From the NCBI RefSeq assembly GCF_024623065.1, contig NZ_JANJZR010000007.1:1-64000 (forward strand): a DNA stretch of 64,000 nucleotides, read 5' to 3'. Below are positions 34,538-42,556 of the stretch, piece by piece; positions within the stretch are counted from its first letter, which is position 1; every line of letters starts with the position of its first letter. The notes below the pieces were generated by a model. That model saw nothing but the letters and a program-made list of their open reading frames with translations, was not told the origin of the DNA and ran no database searches. A program made the position numbers and the translations under genes. Source of the DNA: Bacteroides acidifaciens. Its GTDB lineage: Bacteria; Bacteroidota; Bacteroidia; Bacteroidales; Bacteroidaceae.

Positions 34538-37243
34538 ATGCACAAGAAGTTAAGAGAAATATTCAACTGGTTTCAGCAGAAAGCTATCCGTCGGATGAGC
34601 CTGAGAAATGTACTTAATGAGTATTATTTCCGGATGGATGGCAGTGGGATGCAATCCGTGTCAGGTGCTGCTTATAAAAGGCAGGCTGTGGTTTACCGCG
34701 AAAAGACCATTGACGACTGGATCATGGCGGTGACTGCGGCAACCGATCCGGACGACCCGCGACGTGGCTTGCTATATCGGTTCTACCAGTCGTTGTACAA
34801 TGACGAACATTTGCAAACAACGATTGACAATCGAGTCTTACCTGTGCAACAGGCGGAGTTCAACCTTGTCGACGACAATGATAATGAGGACACGGAAGCA
34901 AAGAAGCTGCTGGATCGTCCGTGGTATCACCAATTAATCCGGATATGTTTTTTACACCAGTTGCAGGGAGTATCGCTTGCCGACATTTCCCATCTTGACG
35001 ATAATTTGGAAATCAGCCATGTGGAAGAAGTTCCCATGTCAAACTATATCCCGCAACAGATGATTATTGTCAAGGAAGAATCGGACAAAACCGGATGGTC
35101 ATATAAGGACGGTGCACTTGAACCCTATTATGTACAGTTCGGAAACGCATGGGCTTTGGGAATGCTCAATGAGCTGGCTGTTATCATTCTTGCAAAGAAA
35201 TTAGGATTGGGGTCGTGGATGAATTATATTGAAAAATACGGTATCCCGCCCGTCTTCGTTACTTCCGACCGACAGGACAAAAAACGGTTGGACGAACTGT
35301 TCGAGATGATGCAGGACTTCCGGAATAACTTTTTTGCGGTATTATCGGGAAATGAAAAGGTCGAGTATGGGAAAGAAGCCGGTGGAAATACAACCAATGC
35401 CTTTCTGCCGTTGGAGGAACGATGTGACAATCAAATTAGTAAGCGTTTGCTTGGTCAAACTGGAACGACCACTAATGGAGCATGGGAAGGAACGGCAGAA
35501 GTGCATGAACGTGTTGAAAAGTCCCGCCATGAATATGACAAGATGCTTTTCCAGTTCTATTTTAACTATATTATCATTCCTAAACTGGTAAAGATAAGTC
35601 CGGTATATAAACCGCTTGAAAGGCTGAAATTGAAGTGGGACGATACGGAAAGTCTGTCTATCACGGAATACATCGAAGCGATCAACAAGCTGGCTTATAC
35701 CTTTGAGTTTGACCACGAAGAAGTTGCTAAAAAAACAGGCTTGCCAATAATAGGACAAAAGGCAAATCCCGGAAGTGAACAGCAGGGAGGAAATCAACCG
35801 AATAGCAAGAATCATCCAAACGATGAATCGAAGCAGGACAACACTCAAAAAAAAAAGAGTAATCCGAACAAGGCAATGACTTCTTCCGGTATAGCCGACA
35901 TGATAAATTCTCTCTATTGTCAAGACGGGGAAACACCTACGGATGACGCAGGATTCTCACTGTCCGATAAGATACGTGACCGGATACTGGAACGTTTGCA
36001 CAGTAAAGGCTTTGATGTAGAAAAAGACATTGACCCCGATCTGTTTGCCCATACGTTCGACTCTATCAGCAAAGGAGTAGATAAGGGGTTTGGAAAAGTT
36101 GAGTACAACACTCCGGATGCTGCCTTTCTGAATGAACTGCGGCATAACTGTATGGTATTTGCTGCATTCAAGACACACCGCCAGCAAAATGAGTTACATG
36201 CCCTGTTAATGGATGAAGACGGAAAGCGGAAGGGCTTTGACCAGTTCCGTAAGGACACGGAGAAAATACTGCAGGACTACAACGTGAACTGGCTACGGAC
36301 GGAGTATGACACAGCCGTGAGGCGTGCCCGCTTTGCTGCCGACTTCCGTGGATATGTGGCGAACAAGGATTTGTATCCGAATCTTGAATGGCTACCCAGT
36401 GTTTCGGTGAATCCACGGGAAGCGCACAAAATATTCTATGGCACAATTCGTCCTGTAGACGATCCGTTCTGGAACACCAACTTCCCGGGCAACCTGTGGA
36501 ACTGCAAGTGCAGGGTCAAGAGTACGGACGCTCCGGTGAATGTGAAAGGGAAAGAAGAACCTGTACCTCCGGCTCCGGGATTGGATAAGAATCCGGGTAT
36601 TACGGAGGAAGTGTTCACAGGGTCGCATCCTTATATCAAGGATGCGGACAAGAAAGCACAAGAGGCAGTAGAAAACTTCCTCAATAAAAACATACTGAAT
36701 ACGGTGGGGAATGAAAAAACGACCCGGAAAGTTACAGCTATTGAAAACGAAATTCGCATGAATAAAAGTCATGAGACAGGGATGGTGATAGACAAGAATG
36801 GAAAGGTAATAATTGATAAAAGAGGCGAAGCCTTTCAAGTTCAATTTACAGATAGTGAATGCCTTTTGATGAAGGACAACATCATGACGCACAATCATCC
36901 GCGGGGGTGGGGACAGCCGGAAAAATCTCTGGGACGAATAGGAAGCTCGTTCAGCATCGAAGACCTGACTTTAGCCGTAGGCAATGATGTGGCAGAGATT
37001 AGAGCCGTTACCCCTCATTATACATTTTCCATGAAAAGACCCAAATCAGGATGGGGAGTGACAGTAAAAGAGCTCAAAATGGTGTATATGGCGAATGAAT
37101 TAAAATTGAGAGACCAATTTATGAAGAGAATAAAGAAAAACACACTGACTCCCAGCCAGGCGAATGCTACGCACTTTCACCTATTGGCAAGACAGATTGC
37201 CAAACAATATAATTGGACGTATGAAAAGAAGAAAACACGTTAA
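34538..37243 (+). CDS. Portal, MuF and C-terminal JAB-like domain fusion
   Basis: 901 residues. About 1-430 is a DUF935-type (Mu gp29) portal. About 437-475 is a Lys/Asn/Gln-rich linker. About 480-665 is a MuF (SPP1 gp7/Mu gp30) head morphogenesis domain ending in NLWNCKCRVK. About 735-901 is an extra C-terminal domain with THNHP (about 784) followed by SFSIEDL, resembling the HxHP...SxxD metal site of JAB/MPN proteins. MuF proteins with C-terminal effector-like domains are known in temperate phages. A run of ten A at 35847-35856 lies exactly at the portal-MuF junction. Confidence 0.8.
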   Translation: MHKKLREIFNWFQQKAIRRMSLRNVLNEYYFRMDGSGMQSVSGAAYKRQAVVYREKTIDDWIMAVTAATDPDDPRRGLLYRFYQSLYNDEHLQTTIDNRVLPVQQAEFNLVDDNDNEDTEAKKLLDRPWYHQLIRICFLHQLQGVSLADISHLDDNLEISHVEEVPMSNYIPQQMIIVKEESDKTGWSYKDGALEPYYVQFGNAWALGMLNELAVIILAKKLGLGSWMNYIEKYGIPPVFVTSDRQDKKRLDELFEMMQDFRNNFFAVLSGNEKVEYGKEAGGNTTNAFLPLEERCDNQISKRLLGQTGTTTNGAWEGTAEVHERVEKSRHEYDKMLFQFYFNYIIIPKLVKISPVYKPLERLKLKWDDTESLSITEYIEAINKLAYTFEFDHEEVAKKTGLPIIGQKANPGSEQQGGNQPNSKNHPNDESKQDNTQKKKSNPNKAMTSSGIADMINSLYCQDGETPTDDAGFSLSDKIRDRILERLHSKGFDVEKDIDPDLFAHTFDSISKGVDKGFGKVEYNTPDAAFLNELRHNCMVFAAFKTHRQQNELHALLMDEDGKRKGFDQFRKDTEKILQDYNVNWLRTEYDTAVRRARFAADFRGYVANKDLYPNLEWLPSVSVNPREAHKIFYGTIRPVDDPFWNTNFPGNLWNCKCRVKSTDAPVNVKGKEEPVPPAPGLDKNPGITEEVFTGSHPYIKDADKKAQEAVENFLNKNILNTVGNEKTTRKVTAIENEIRMNKSHETGMVIDKNGKVIIDKRGEAFQVQFTDSECLLMKDNIMTHNHPRGWGQPEKSLGRIGSSFSIEDLTLAVGNDVAEIRAVTPHYTFSMKRPKSGWGVTVKELKMVYMANELKLRDQFMKRIKKNTLTPSQANATHFHLLARQIAKQYNWTYEKKKTR
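35851..35862 (+). promoter_or_regulatory. Candidate -1 frameshift site at the portal-MuF junction
   Basis: Within a run of ten A the zero-frame heptamer is A-AAA-AAG, the same slippery sequence as E. coli dnaX. A -1 shift reads GAG then TAA (35860-35862), giving a 441-residue product that ends precisely where the portal domain ends. Transcriptional slippage adding one A would give the same product. No strong downstream stem-loop was identified. Confidence 0.5.
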
Positions 37244-37476
37244 TCGGCATCTTCGAAGAGGGTGTCTCCTGTCTGATCAGTCCGTCTTTTATCATGCGTG
37301 GCGTCACCTTCGAGCAACTCGTCGGGAATACCATCCGGATATGCCGGACAGTAATAGTCATCCCTCTTGAAATGCTTGCAATGTGCACACTGTGATCTGT
37401 AGACGTTTAATATCTCATGACGATCATCAAGGGACTTGCCTCTATCGTTTTCATCTTTATATAACCTTTTTACCAT
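37240..37476 (-). CDS. Small CxxC protein encoded antisense between head genes
   Basis: 78 residues: SQCAHCKHFKRDDYYCPAYPDGIPDELLEGDATHDKRRTDQ, a Cys-rich pattern (CxxC...C) that I recall in small phage and Bacteroides proteins of the form 'C.hC.hf....C.AfP.GIP..i..g...H'. It is on the strand opposite to its neighbours, with its 3' end overlapping the portal fusion stop by 4 bases. It may bind zinc or a metal cluster. Function unknown. Confidence 0.7.
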   Translation of the reverse strand: MVKRLYKDENDRGKSLDDRHEILNVYRSQCAHCKHFKRDDYYCPAYPDGIPDELLEGDATHDKRRTDQTGDTLFEDAD

Positions 37477-37536
37477 AACTTATTTTGCTTCTAATAATAG
37501 ACACAAAGATAAACGTAATATTTTAATAATTAATCT

Positions 37537-38112
37537 ATGGTAACAAAAAATATTCTCAAGGATGTAGAAAAGGGAGTAAGACGCTATGTCGAAAAAGACA
37601 TTCCCCGCATTGCCGGAAAGATGGCAGTAGATGAGTTCCGCGAGAACTTCCACCGTCAAGGCTTCCGCAATAACGGTATCACCCCTTGGCGGGACGTGAA
37701 ACGACGTGATTCGCAGTCACCTTGGTACGGCTTCCAGTACAAGGGGGAGAAACGAACTTCCGTTGCAGTGACCAAAGACAAAAAGAGCGGACGATTGGTA
37801 CGCAGCAAGAAGCAGCGGAAACTTAATTTCAGCCAAGCAGCTACAAAAAGGGGAATCTTAATAGGTTCGGGCAGTAACCTGATGAACAGTATCCGGGTGG
37901 CGGAAGCTTCTTCAAAGCGAGTGGTTATCGGTAGCGACCTCCCTTATTCCAAAGTACACAACGAAGGCGGATATATCCGTGTCTTCGGGAAAGCGAAAAA
38001 GAAATTGCCCAAACGGCAGTTTATCGGTGAGAGCCGGGAACTGATGAACGAACTGGAGAAAAAAATAATGGGAGACATCGACCGGATAATAGACCAAAAT
38101 TTCAATCCATGA
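37537..38112 (+). CDS. Virion morphogenesis protein (Mu gpG-like)
   Basis: 191 residues. The pattern ...FHRQGFRNNGITPWRDVKRRDS..., GILIGSGSNLMNSIRV, VVIGSDLPYSKVHNEGGYI, LPKRQFIGESREL is diagnostic for the phage virion morphogenesis family, which connects tail and head in Mu-like and P2-like phages. It is followed after 43 bases by the neck/tail terminator candidate. Confidence 0.9.
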   Translation: MVTKNILKDVEKGVRRYVEKDIPRIAGKMAVDEFRENFHRQGFRNNGITPWRDVKRRDSQSPWYGFQYKGEKRTSVAVTKDKKSGRLVRSKKQRKLNFSQAATKRGILIGSGSNLMNSIRVAEASSKRVVIGSDLPYSKVHNEGGYIRVFGKAKKKLPKRQFIGESRELMNELEKKIMGDIDRIIDQNFNP

Positions 38113-38155
38113 AAAGGTTTTAATTGCATTTTAAACCACTTAAAAAAAATAAATT

Positions 38156-38752
38156 ATGATTTGGTGTAATATTTATAAAGAACTATCAGCCCGTATTATG
38201 GATATGCGGAAGATGCTCGACAGTGTGGCAGACTTGTCTCCCGAACTGGCGGAGGAACTGGCGGCTGTTCCTGATGTGAGGTACATTGACTTATGGCATG
38301 AACAGACTGACTATTTGGAAGAGGAACACCTGTTTCCGAGCCCTTCTGTGTTCATAGGCTTTAATACGCTTGACATTTCGGATATCGGCATACTGGCGCA
38401 AGACATTGATTTGCAAATCGACCTGTATGTCTTTTGGGAAACCTTTTCTGATACTTATAATGATGCGGTGATGCAGGAAAATGCCCTGAACTACCTCAAT
38501 TTGTTAACCTTGCTTGGAATGATGTTGCATGGGAAATCGGGGACGCATTTTGGCACGCTCAGGCGTACCCATGTCGGAAGGGTAGAATCAGGGGGAGCAG
38601 GAAACTTATATCGAATCAGTTTTGAATGCAAAATCAGGGATTACACAACGATGGAACAGTCAAGCCAAGTTGATATGAAGAATAAAGAAATAAACGTATC
38701 AGCTGGAATTGTACCTGAAATTATAGATAACAATCCTCTATATGATGTATAG
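38156..38752 (+). CDS. Tail terminator / neck protein candidate
   Basis: 198 residues, acidic. It contains VPDVRYIDLWHEQTDYLEEEH...PSVFIGFNTLDISDI and DIDLQIDLYVFWETFSDTYN, a ferredoxin-like pattern as in Mu gp37-type tail terminators, with C-terminal RISFECKIRDYTT. Position directly after gpG fits. It is the last gene of the plus-strand head operon and converges on the 38756 gene with a 3-base gap. Confidence 0.65.
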   Translation: MIWCNIYKELSARIMDMRKMLDSVADLSPELAEELAAVPDVRYIDLWHEQTDYLEEEHLFPSPSVFIGFNTLDISDIGILAQDIDLQIDLYVFWETFSDTYNDAVMQENALNYLNLLTLLGMMLHGKSGTHFGTLRRTHVGRVESGGAGNLYRISFECKIRDYTTMEQSSQVDMKNKEINVSAGIVPEIIDNNPLYDV

Positions 38753-38755
38753 CAA

Positions 38756-39019
38756 CTAAAAAACAAGACTAAGTTGATTGGCATCGTTCTTTTTTGAATT
38801 GGGCTTTTTGCCCTCTTTTAATTGCTCGTAATATGATAAATTCTCCGATATATAAAAAATCCGTTTATAGATGTAGTTTTGGTCAAGGAAGAACAGGTCA
38901 TGACTCATACGCAAAAGAACATCCTCCAGACGGATGCGCTTTTTATCATAAAGAAGGTAGAATGTTTCTACCATCCTCCGGTCACGTATTTTGGTCATTT
39001 CAGGATTCCGCATAGACAA
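38756..39019 (-). CDS. Small basic phage protein, unrecognised
   Basis: 87 residues, rich in Arg/Lys/Tyr: MTKIRDRRMVETFYLLYDKKRIRLEDVLLRMSHDLFFLDQNYIYKRIFYI. The helical pattern resembles short DNA-binding or regulatory proteins found near phage modules in Bacteroides, but I cannot name a family. It is transcribed against the head operon, from the gap at 39020-39212 that also contains the start of the HU-like gene. A start at MTKIRD (codon 8) is also possible. Confidence 0.6.
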   Translation of the reverse strand: MSMRNPEMTKIRDRRMVETFYLLYDKKRIRLEDVLLRMSHDLFFLDQNYIYKRIFYISENLSYYEQLKEGKKPNSKKNDANQLSLVF

Positions 39020-39212
39020 ACATTGTTACAGGTGCAAATATACGGATTTTTTAGATATTTTTCCCGCTAATGCCCTGGTAACACGGAAAAAACGACACGT
39101 TTGGGCAAGTTTCTCCCATTTTTGCACCGTCTTATCGCGAAAGGCAAGACAAAACGGTATGGAAGCGCAACCAAATCGTAGATTATAAACCAATAAAATT
39201 ATTAATGAACAC

Positions 39213-39704
39213 ATGAGTGTAAAATATTCATTGGCTCTGATGAGCAGCAAGCCGGGAGATGAAACGGCACAGAAAAAGTATTATGCCAAGGCACAGGCGG
39301 ACGGGGTGGTCACGATGGACGAGATGGCGGACGACATTGCATACGCCACGTCACTGACTGATGGCGACGTGCTGAACGTGGTGCGTGCCCTTATCCGTCA
39401 GATGAAGAAGCATCTGGCGGCAGGCAAAATCGTAAAGATGGAGCAATTGGGCACGTTCCAGGTGCAAGTGTCATCCGTAGGAGCAGAAGAGAAAAAGGAC
39501 TTCTCGTCGGCAAACATCACCGGCGTGAGCGTGCAGTTCCGTCCCGGACGGATGGTTCGCGAGGTGGTGAGCACCGCATCGCTGAGCTTCAGCCGCGTGG
39601 CGGGAAAGAAAGAGGTGACAGCGGACGGAGAAACGCCCGACCCGACACCCGACGGCGGCGGTGGCAATCCGGATGAAGGCGAGACGCCCGACCCGGCAGC
39701 CTGA
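39213..39704 (+). CDS. HU-like DNA-binding protein with disordered acidic tail
   Basis: 163 residues. About 1-125 is an HU/HIG-type domain: EMADDIAYATSLTDGDVLNVVRALIRQMKKHLAAGKIVKMEQLGTFQVQ is the helical body, and VSVQFRPGRMVREVVSTASLSFSRV is the arm/strand region. The last about 30 residues (Pro/Asp/Gly/Glu) are disordered. In Bacteroides this family is often next to DUF4248 genes, as here. It is GC-richer than its neighbours, suggesting separate origin. It may compact phage or host DNA. Confidence 0.85.
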   Translation: MSVKYSLALMSSKPGDETAQKKYYAKAQADGVVTMDEMADDIAYATSLTDGDVLNVVRALIRQMKKHLAAGKIVKMEQLGTFQVQVSSVGAEEKKDFSSANITGVSVQFRPGRMVREVVSTASLSFSRVAGKKEVTADGETPDPTPDGGGGNPDEGETPDPAA

Positions 39705-39710
39705 GAGAAA

Positions 39711-39797
39711 ACTACTACGTAGTGGATATGCCACTACATAGTAGTAAACCGACAACTACCTATAGGTAGATTCATATTTACCTACAGGTAGTTTTTT
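39711..39797 (+). terminator. Two tandem hairpins after the HU-like gene
   Basis: First: ACTACTACGTAGTGG (39711-39725) pairs with CCACTACATAGTAGT (39731-39745). Second: AACTACCTATAGGTA (39754-39768) pairs with TACCTACAGGTAGTT (39779-39793), followed by T. Each arm of the second is itself nearly palindromic (CTACCTATAGGTAG). The second fits an intrinsic terminator. The first may be an mRNA stability or protein-binding structure. Confidence 0.65.
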
Positions 39798-39825
39798 ATA
39801 AACATACCAACAACTTTCAACGAAG

Positions 39826-40035
39826 ATGAATGCCATTTACATGAGCGAACTGGCTCAACAGTATTTCCCACGTTCCACGCCGCGAAGCGCCACGTCGCAA
39901 CTGCACCGCTGGATCGTACTCAATCCCGAACTGACGGCAAGGCTCGAAGAACTCCACTTTGCACCAAGACAGAGGGCACTGACGCCGCTGCAACACGAGG
40001 CTATCGTTAAGTATCTCGGGGAACCGGGGGAATGA
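39826..40035 (+). CDS. DUF4248 protein
   Basis: 69 residues: IYMSELAQQYFPRSTPRSATSQLHRWI...LHFAPRQRALTPLQHEAIVKYLGEP. This is the typical DUF4248 protein of Bacteroides, a short putative DNA-binding helical protein usually paired with HU-like genes near capsule loci and prophages. Function unknown. It is followed by a strong bidirectional terminator. Confidence 0.8.
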   Translation: MNAIYMSELAQQYFPRSTPRSATSQLHRWIVLNPELTARLEELHFAPRQRALTPLQHEAIVKYLGEPGE

Positions 40036-40063
40036 AAAGACAAAAAAGAGAACATACTACGAC

Positions 40064-40098
40064 AAAGAGCCGTTGCGGATATTCTGCAACGGCTCTTT
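40064..40098. terminator. Bidirectional terminator between convergent genes
   Basis: AAAGAGCCGTTGC (40064-40076) and GCAACGGCTCTTT (40086-40098) form a perfect 13-bp stem, with T/A tracts on both sides. It separates the plus-strand DUF4248 gene from the minus-strand membrane-protein gene. Confidence 0.85.
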
Positions 40099-40142
40099 TG
40101 TTATATCTTATATTCTACGATTGATTTTTGGTTCTTTTTGAA

Positions 40143-40580
40143 TTATTTCTTTTTTGACGGATGCTCTTCTGCATTACCCTTGATGAATATGGAAACGATT
40201 GAAATCAGAACGGCTCCTCCCATTATACCGGCAAACCAAGGCTTGTCCAAATACAAAGCATAACCCGTGACTGCCGAAAAGACAAGGATACAAAGAAAGG
40301 CAAAGAACATTCCCCACCAATTCATTCTGCCGATACGCCCTTCCGACTTTTTTATAATCTGAAACTTCTGCTTATCCATTGCATGACGATGCGCTTGTTC
40401 TTTGACCGAAGCATCAATCAGATAGTCCACTATCCGGGGATCGATATTTTTATATGCCTGCAACTCGCTTGGCGAGGGTAAACAATTATCATCTACCGTA
40501 AAAGTCTGCTCCAATTGCTTGCCCATACCTTCATTGGTAGAGACTTGCGTTTCTTTCTGTTTGATTTCCTGTTTCCCCAT
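40143..40580 (-). CDS. DUF2335-like phage membrane protein
   Basis: 145 residues. The N-terminal 80 residues are soluble and Gln/Glu/Lys-rich. PRIVDYLIDASVKEQAHRHAMDKQKFQI precedes two transmembrane helices (about 91-113, 117-137). This matches DUF2335, a family common in prophages. It may act at the membrane in superinfection exclusion; that is a guess. It begins 2 bases after the stop of the gene upstream. Confidence 0.75.
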   Translation of the reverse strand: MGKQEIKQKETQVSTNEGMGKQLEQTFTVDDNCLPSPSELQAYKNIDPRIVDYLIDASVKEQAHRHAMDKQKFQIIKKSEGRIGRMNWWGMFFAFLCILVFSAVTGYALYLDKPWFAGIMGGAVLISIVSIFIKGNAEEHPSKKK

Positions 40581-40582
40581 TA

Positions 40583-40810
40583 TTATTCTACAGCCAATTT
40601 AGACAATGCTTTACGAACATCACTTCCTACCGATTGGCGATCGCGCAATAAATTCGCCTTATCATCGGAGCGTTTTTCTTCCTTTCCAAACATCTCCTTT
40701 TTCAGTTCATCAATAGCAGCCGATTCGTCACAATACCGACCTTGGGAAGCTGAACGAAACGTATCCGCCCCTCTCTTCAAGAACCGACCGATTTCTTTTA
40801 CTACACACAT
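40583..40810 (-). CDS. Small phage protein, unrecognised
   Basis: 75 residues from ATG 40810, chosen because GGAGGCAAAT lies just before it. An ATG at 40861 would add 17 residues but has no such site. Charged helical sequence (IDELKKEMFGKEEKRSDDKANLLRD). It is co-transcribed with the DUF2335-like gene. No function proposed. Confidence 0.6.
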   Translation of the reverse strand: MCVVKEIGRFLKRGADTFRSASQGRYCDESAAIDELKKEMFGKEEKRSDDKANLLRDRQSVGSDVRKALSKLAVE

Positions 40811-40961
40811 ATTTGCCTCCTTTTTTATTGATAATATCTCAAAAACACCTGCCTGCCCCAAAAGGTTCGTCCGGCAGGAGTATGCTTGTTACATTTAAAC
40901 ACGCTACAAATAACGGCATTTTTCTCCATTCAAACAATATTTTTTTATTAAAAATGAGAAA

Positions 40962-40993
40962 ACAGCCGTTTCCATTATAAACGAAACGGCTGT
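40962..40993. terminator. Terminator after the 41028 gene
   Basis: ACAGCCGTTTC (40962-40972) pairs with GAAACGGCTGT (40983-40993). T-rich tracts follow on both strands, so it can act on the early minus-strand operon. Confidence 0.8.
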
Positions 40994-41027
40994 CTCTTTG
41001 TTTTTTAAAACGTGCTTTATTTATCTG

Positions 41028-41243
41028 TTAGAGAGGCTTAGTCTCTTCTATCGAATATCTCAAAGCTTGCAGGAAATTGATGTTTTCCTGCAAGAAATAG
41101 ACATTGGTGGCCGGATCGTCCAGTTGTGTAAACCAATCCGCCATCCTCGCTATCACACGGTCGATGCCGGCAACTGTCTTCTCCGGAGAAGACCAGGAAC
41201 TGAAATAAGCCTGCATCTCTGTCATATCATATTGTTTTTCCAT
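41028..41243 (-). CDS. Small phage protein, unrecognised
   Basis: 71 residues: EMQAYFSSWSSPEKTVAGIDRVIARMADWFTQLDDPATNVYFLQENINFLQALRYSI. Helical, acidic, no known motif. A good Shine-Dalgarno (AAGGAGGTT) lies before the ATG. It is the last gene of the early minus-strand operon before the terminator at 40962. Confidence 0.6.
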   Translation of the reverse strand: MEKQYDMTEMQAYFSSWSSPEKTVAGIDRVIARMADWFTQLDDPATNVYFLQENINFLQALRYSIEETKPL

Positions 41244-41269
41244 AATGAACCTCCTTGCTTTTTTTTCGG

Positions 41270-41905
41270 TTAATACATTTCTTCTGCAAACGGTAAGAAC
41301 TGCTGGACATTGCGCATATTGCCACGAAGGACAATCAACTTGCGTTCGTCCTCAAGCAACTTTACCAGCTCTGGTGTAACGAAGTTGCGTCCGAAAACCT
41401 TAATAAAGTATTGGGGATAATTGCGGCGGCGTTTCTGTACCGAGCCGCTACGGGTGCTGAAACCTATGGCACGAAGCATATCCGAATAAGGATAAAGCAC
41501 TTTGCCGTCATAGAACATACCTTGTACACCGTTCTTGACCATGATGGAGGGAGTGGCATAAATGCCATTTCTACGGAGTGATGGAAGTACTTCTTTCGTT
41601 ACCCATTTGCGGAAGGACTTGGCAGTAGGTTTTCTGGACTGAAATATTAGCGCATACAATCCGGATTCGTTAACCGCTGATATACACTGTTTTCCCCCAA
41701 GGGTGTCCAGTACTACCGACACCCTTTCGTCATCGTCTAATCGAGCGATAGCATCACGATATTGACTAATACCTATAGCCAAGCAAATATCCTTCGCCAC
41801 AAACCAAGGTTGCCCGTTAATCACTTGTGCGCGGATACACACGTTGGAAGTCTCTTCGATGAAACGTTGCAGGTCTGTCGCCTGCATTTCTTTTTCTTTG
41901 TTCAT
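41270..41905 (-). CDS. BRO-N domain antirepressor-like protein
   Basis: 211 residues from ATG 41905. BRO-N domain: VCIRAQVINGQPWFVAKDICLAIGISQYRDAIARLDDDERVSVVLDTLGGKQCISAVNESGLYALIFQSRKPTAKSFRKWVTKEVLPSLRRNG (about 20-110), nearly the full consensus. Such proteins in phages act as antirepressors or DNA-binding regulators. The C-terminal 90 residues form a second, unnamed domain. The in-frame ATG at 41959 is possible but reaches the structured leader. The leader at 41970-42120 precedes this gene. Confidence 0.85.
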   Translation of the reverse strand: MNKEKEMQATDLQRFIEETSNVCIRAQVINGQPWFVAKDICLAIGISQYRDAIARLDDDERVSVVLDTLGGKQCISAVNESGLYALIFQSRKPTAKSFRKWVTKEVLPSLRRNGIYATPSIMVKNGVQGMFYDGKVLYPYSDMLRAIGFSTRSGSVQKRRRNYPQYFIKVFGRNFVTPELVKLLEDERKLIVLRGNMRNVQQFLPFAEEMY

Positions 41906-41969
41906 AATTTGATGTAATTTAATAGCATTGTGTGGATAGTTAAAAATAACGGCATCCACTTCCCGCTGC

Positions 41970-42120
41970 TAAAGTTCTTACATCAGGACTTGCACAGGTC
42001 ATTACAACCTATGCACGGGGTTAGATGCCGCCATACTATGATGGTTCGCACCGGGGCATAAAAAAAGCCCGAATGCGACGCATTGGACAGATGACTCCGT
42101 CCTGATGTTAAAAACTTTAG
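41970..42120 (-). ncRNA. Structured leader candidate upstream of the BRO-N gene
   Basis: A 151-base segment is closed by a long imperfect inverted repeat: 41970-41990 pairs with 42099-42120 (about 19 of 22 positions; CTAAAGTT...CATCAGGAC against GTCCTGATG...AACTTTAG). Inside are GGGC(AT-rich)GCCC and GCGACGC/GCGTCGC pairings. It lies in a 350-base gap without a credible gene, about 65 bases before the BRO-N start, so it could be a 5' UTR regulatory structure. Assigned to the minus strand only because the downstream gene is there. Confidence 0.4.
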
Positions 42121-42311
42121 CGTCGCAAAGATGCGAATTCTTTTTGAATATCCAACACGCTTGCCGAATATTTTTTTGCTTTTCCACTCTCTAAAGTTAC
42201 GAAAAAACAGGGAGAAAAGCAAGCGTAAATCCCTGTTTTTCGGGGTTACAAGGAGGTTCATGGAGAGTCTTTCGTTCCCGGATAGGCAGTCAAACCACAC
42301 CGGGATAATGT

Positions 42312-42536
42312 TCAGTCCACCTGATAGAGTTTGCATCCCGTCTTCTCCTTGGCACGGAGCAGGAAGTTGGCCGCCTCGTCGCTGTCCACCACCAGCCTAA
42401 TGGCGGTCAGCCCTTCGGTGCGGGGCTTCTGTAGGAACAGAGAACAGGGCTGGTTGTAGTAGTTCCAGTAGAAGATGAACTCCGCCAGGTGGAAGTTGTC
42501 TATCTGCACGATGTATTTTACGGGAATTCGCTGCAT
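42312..42536 (-). CDS. Small phage protein, unrecognised
   Basis: 74 residues from ATG 42536 (MQRIPVKYIVQIDNFHLAEFIFYWNYYNQPCSLFLQKP...). It is preceded by GGAGGAAG, which favours this start over 42560. Mixed alpha/beta with no recognised motif. It is co-transcribed with the HAD-like gene upstream. Confidence 0.65.
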   Translation of the reverse strand: MQRIPVKYIVQIDNFHLAEFIFYWNYYNQPCSLFLQKPRTEGLTAIRLVVDSDEAANFLLRAKEKTGCKLYQVD

Positions 42537-42556
42537 GGTTTTACTTCCTCCTTCCG

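Noticed and set aside
41983..42400. Frames on both strands in the leader gap
   Set aside because: Low complexity of real protein features, and the region is dominated by inverted repeats; treated as structured leader.
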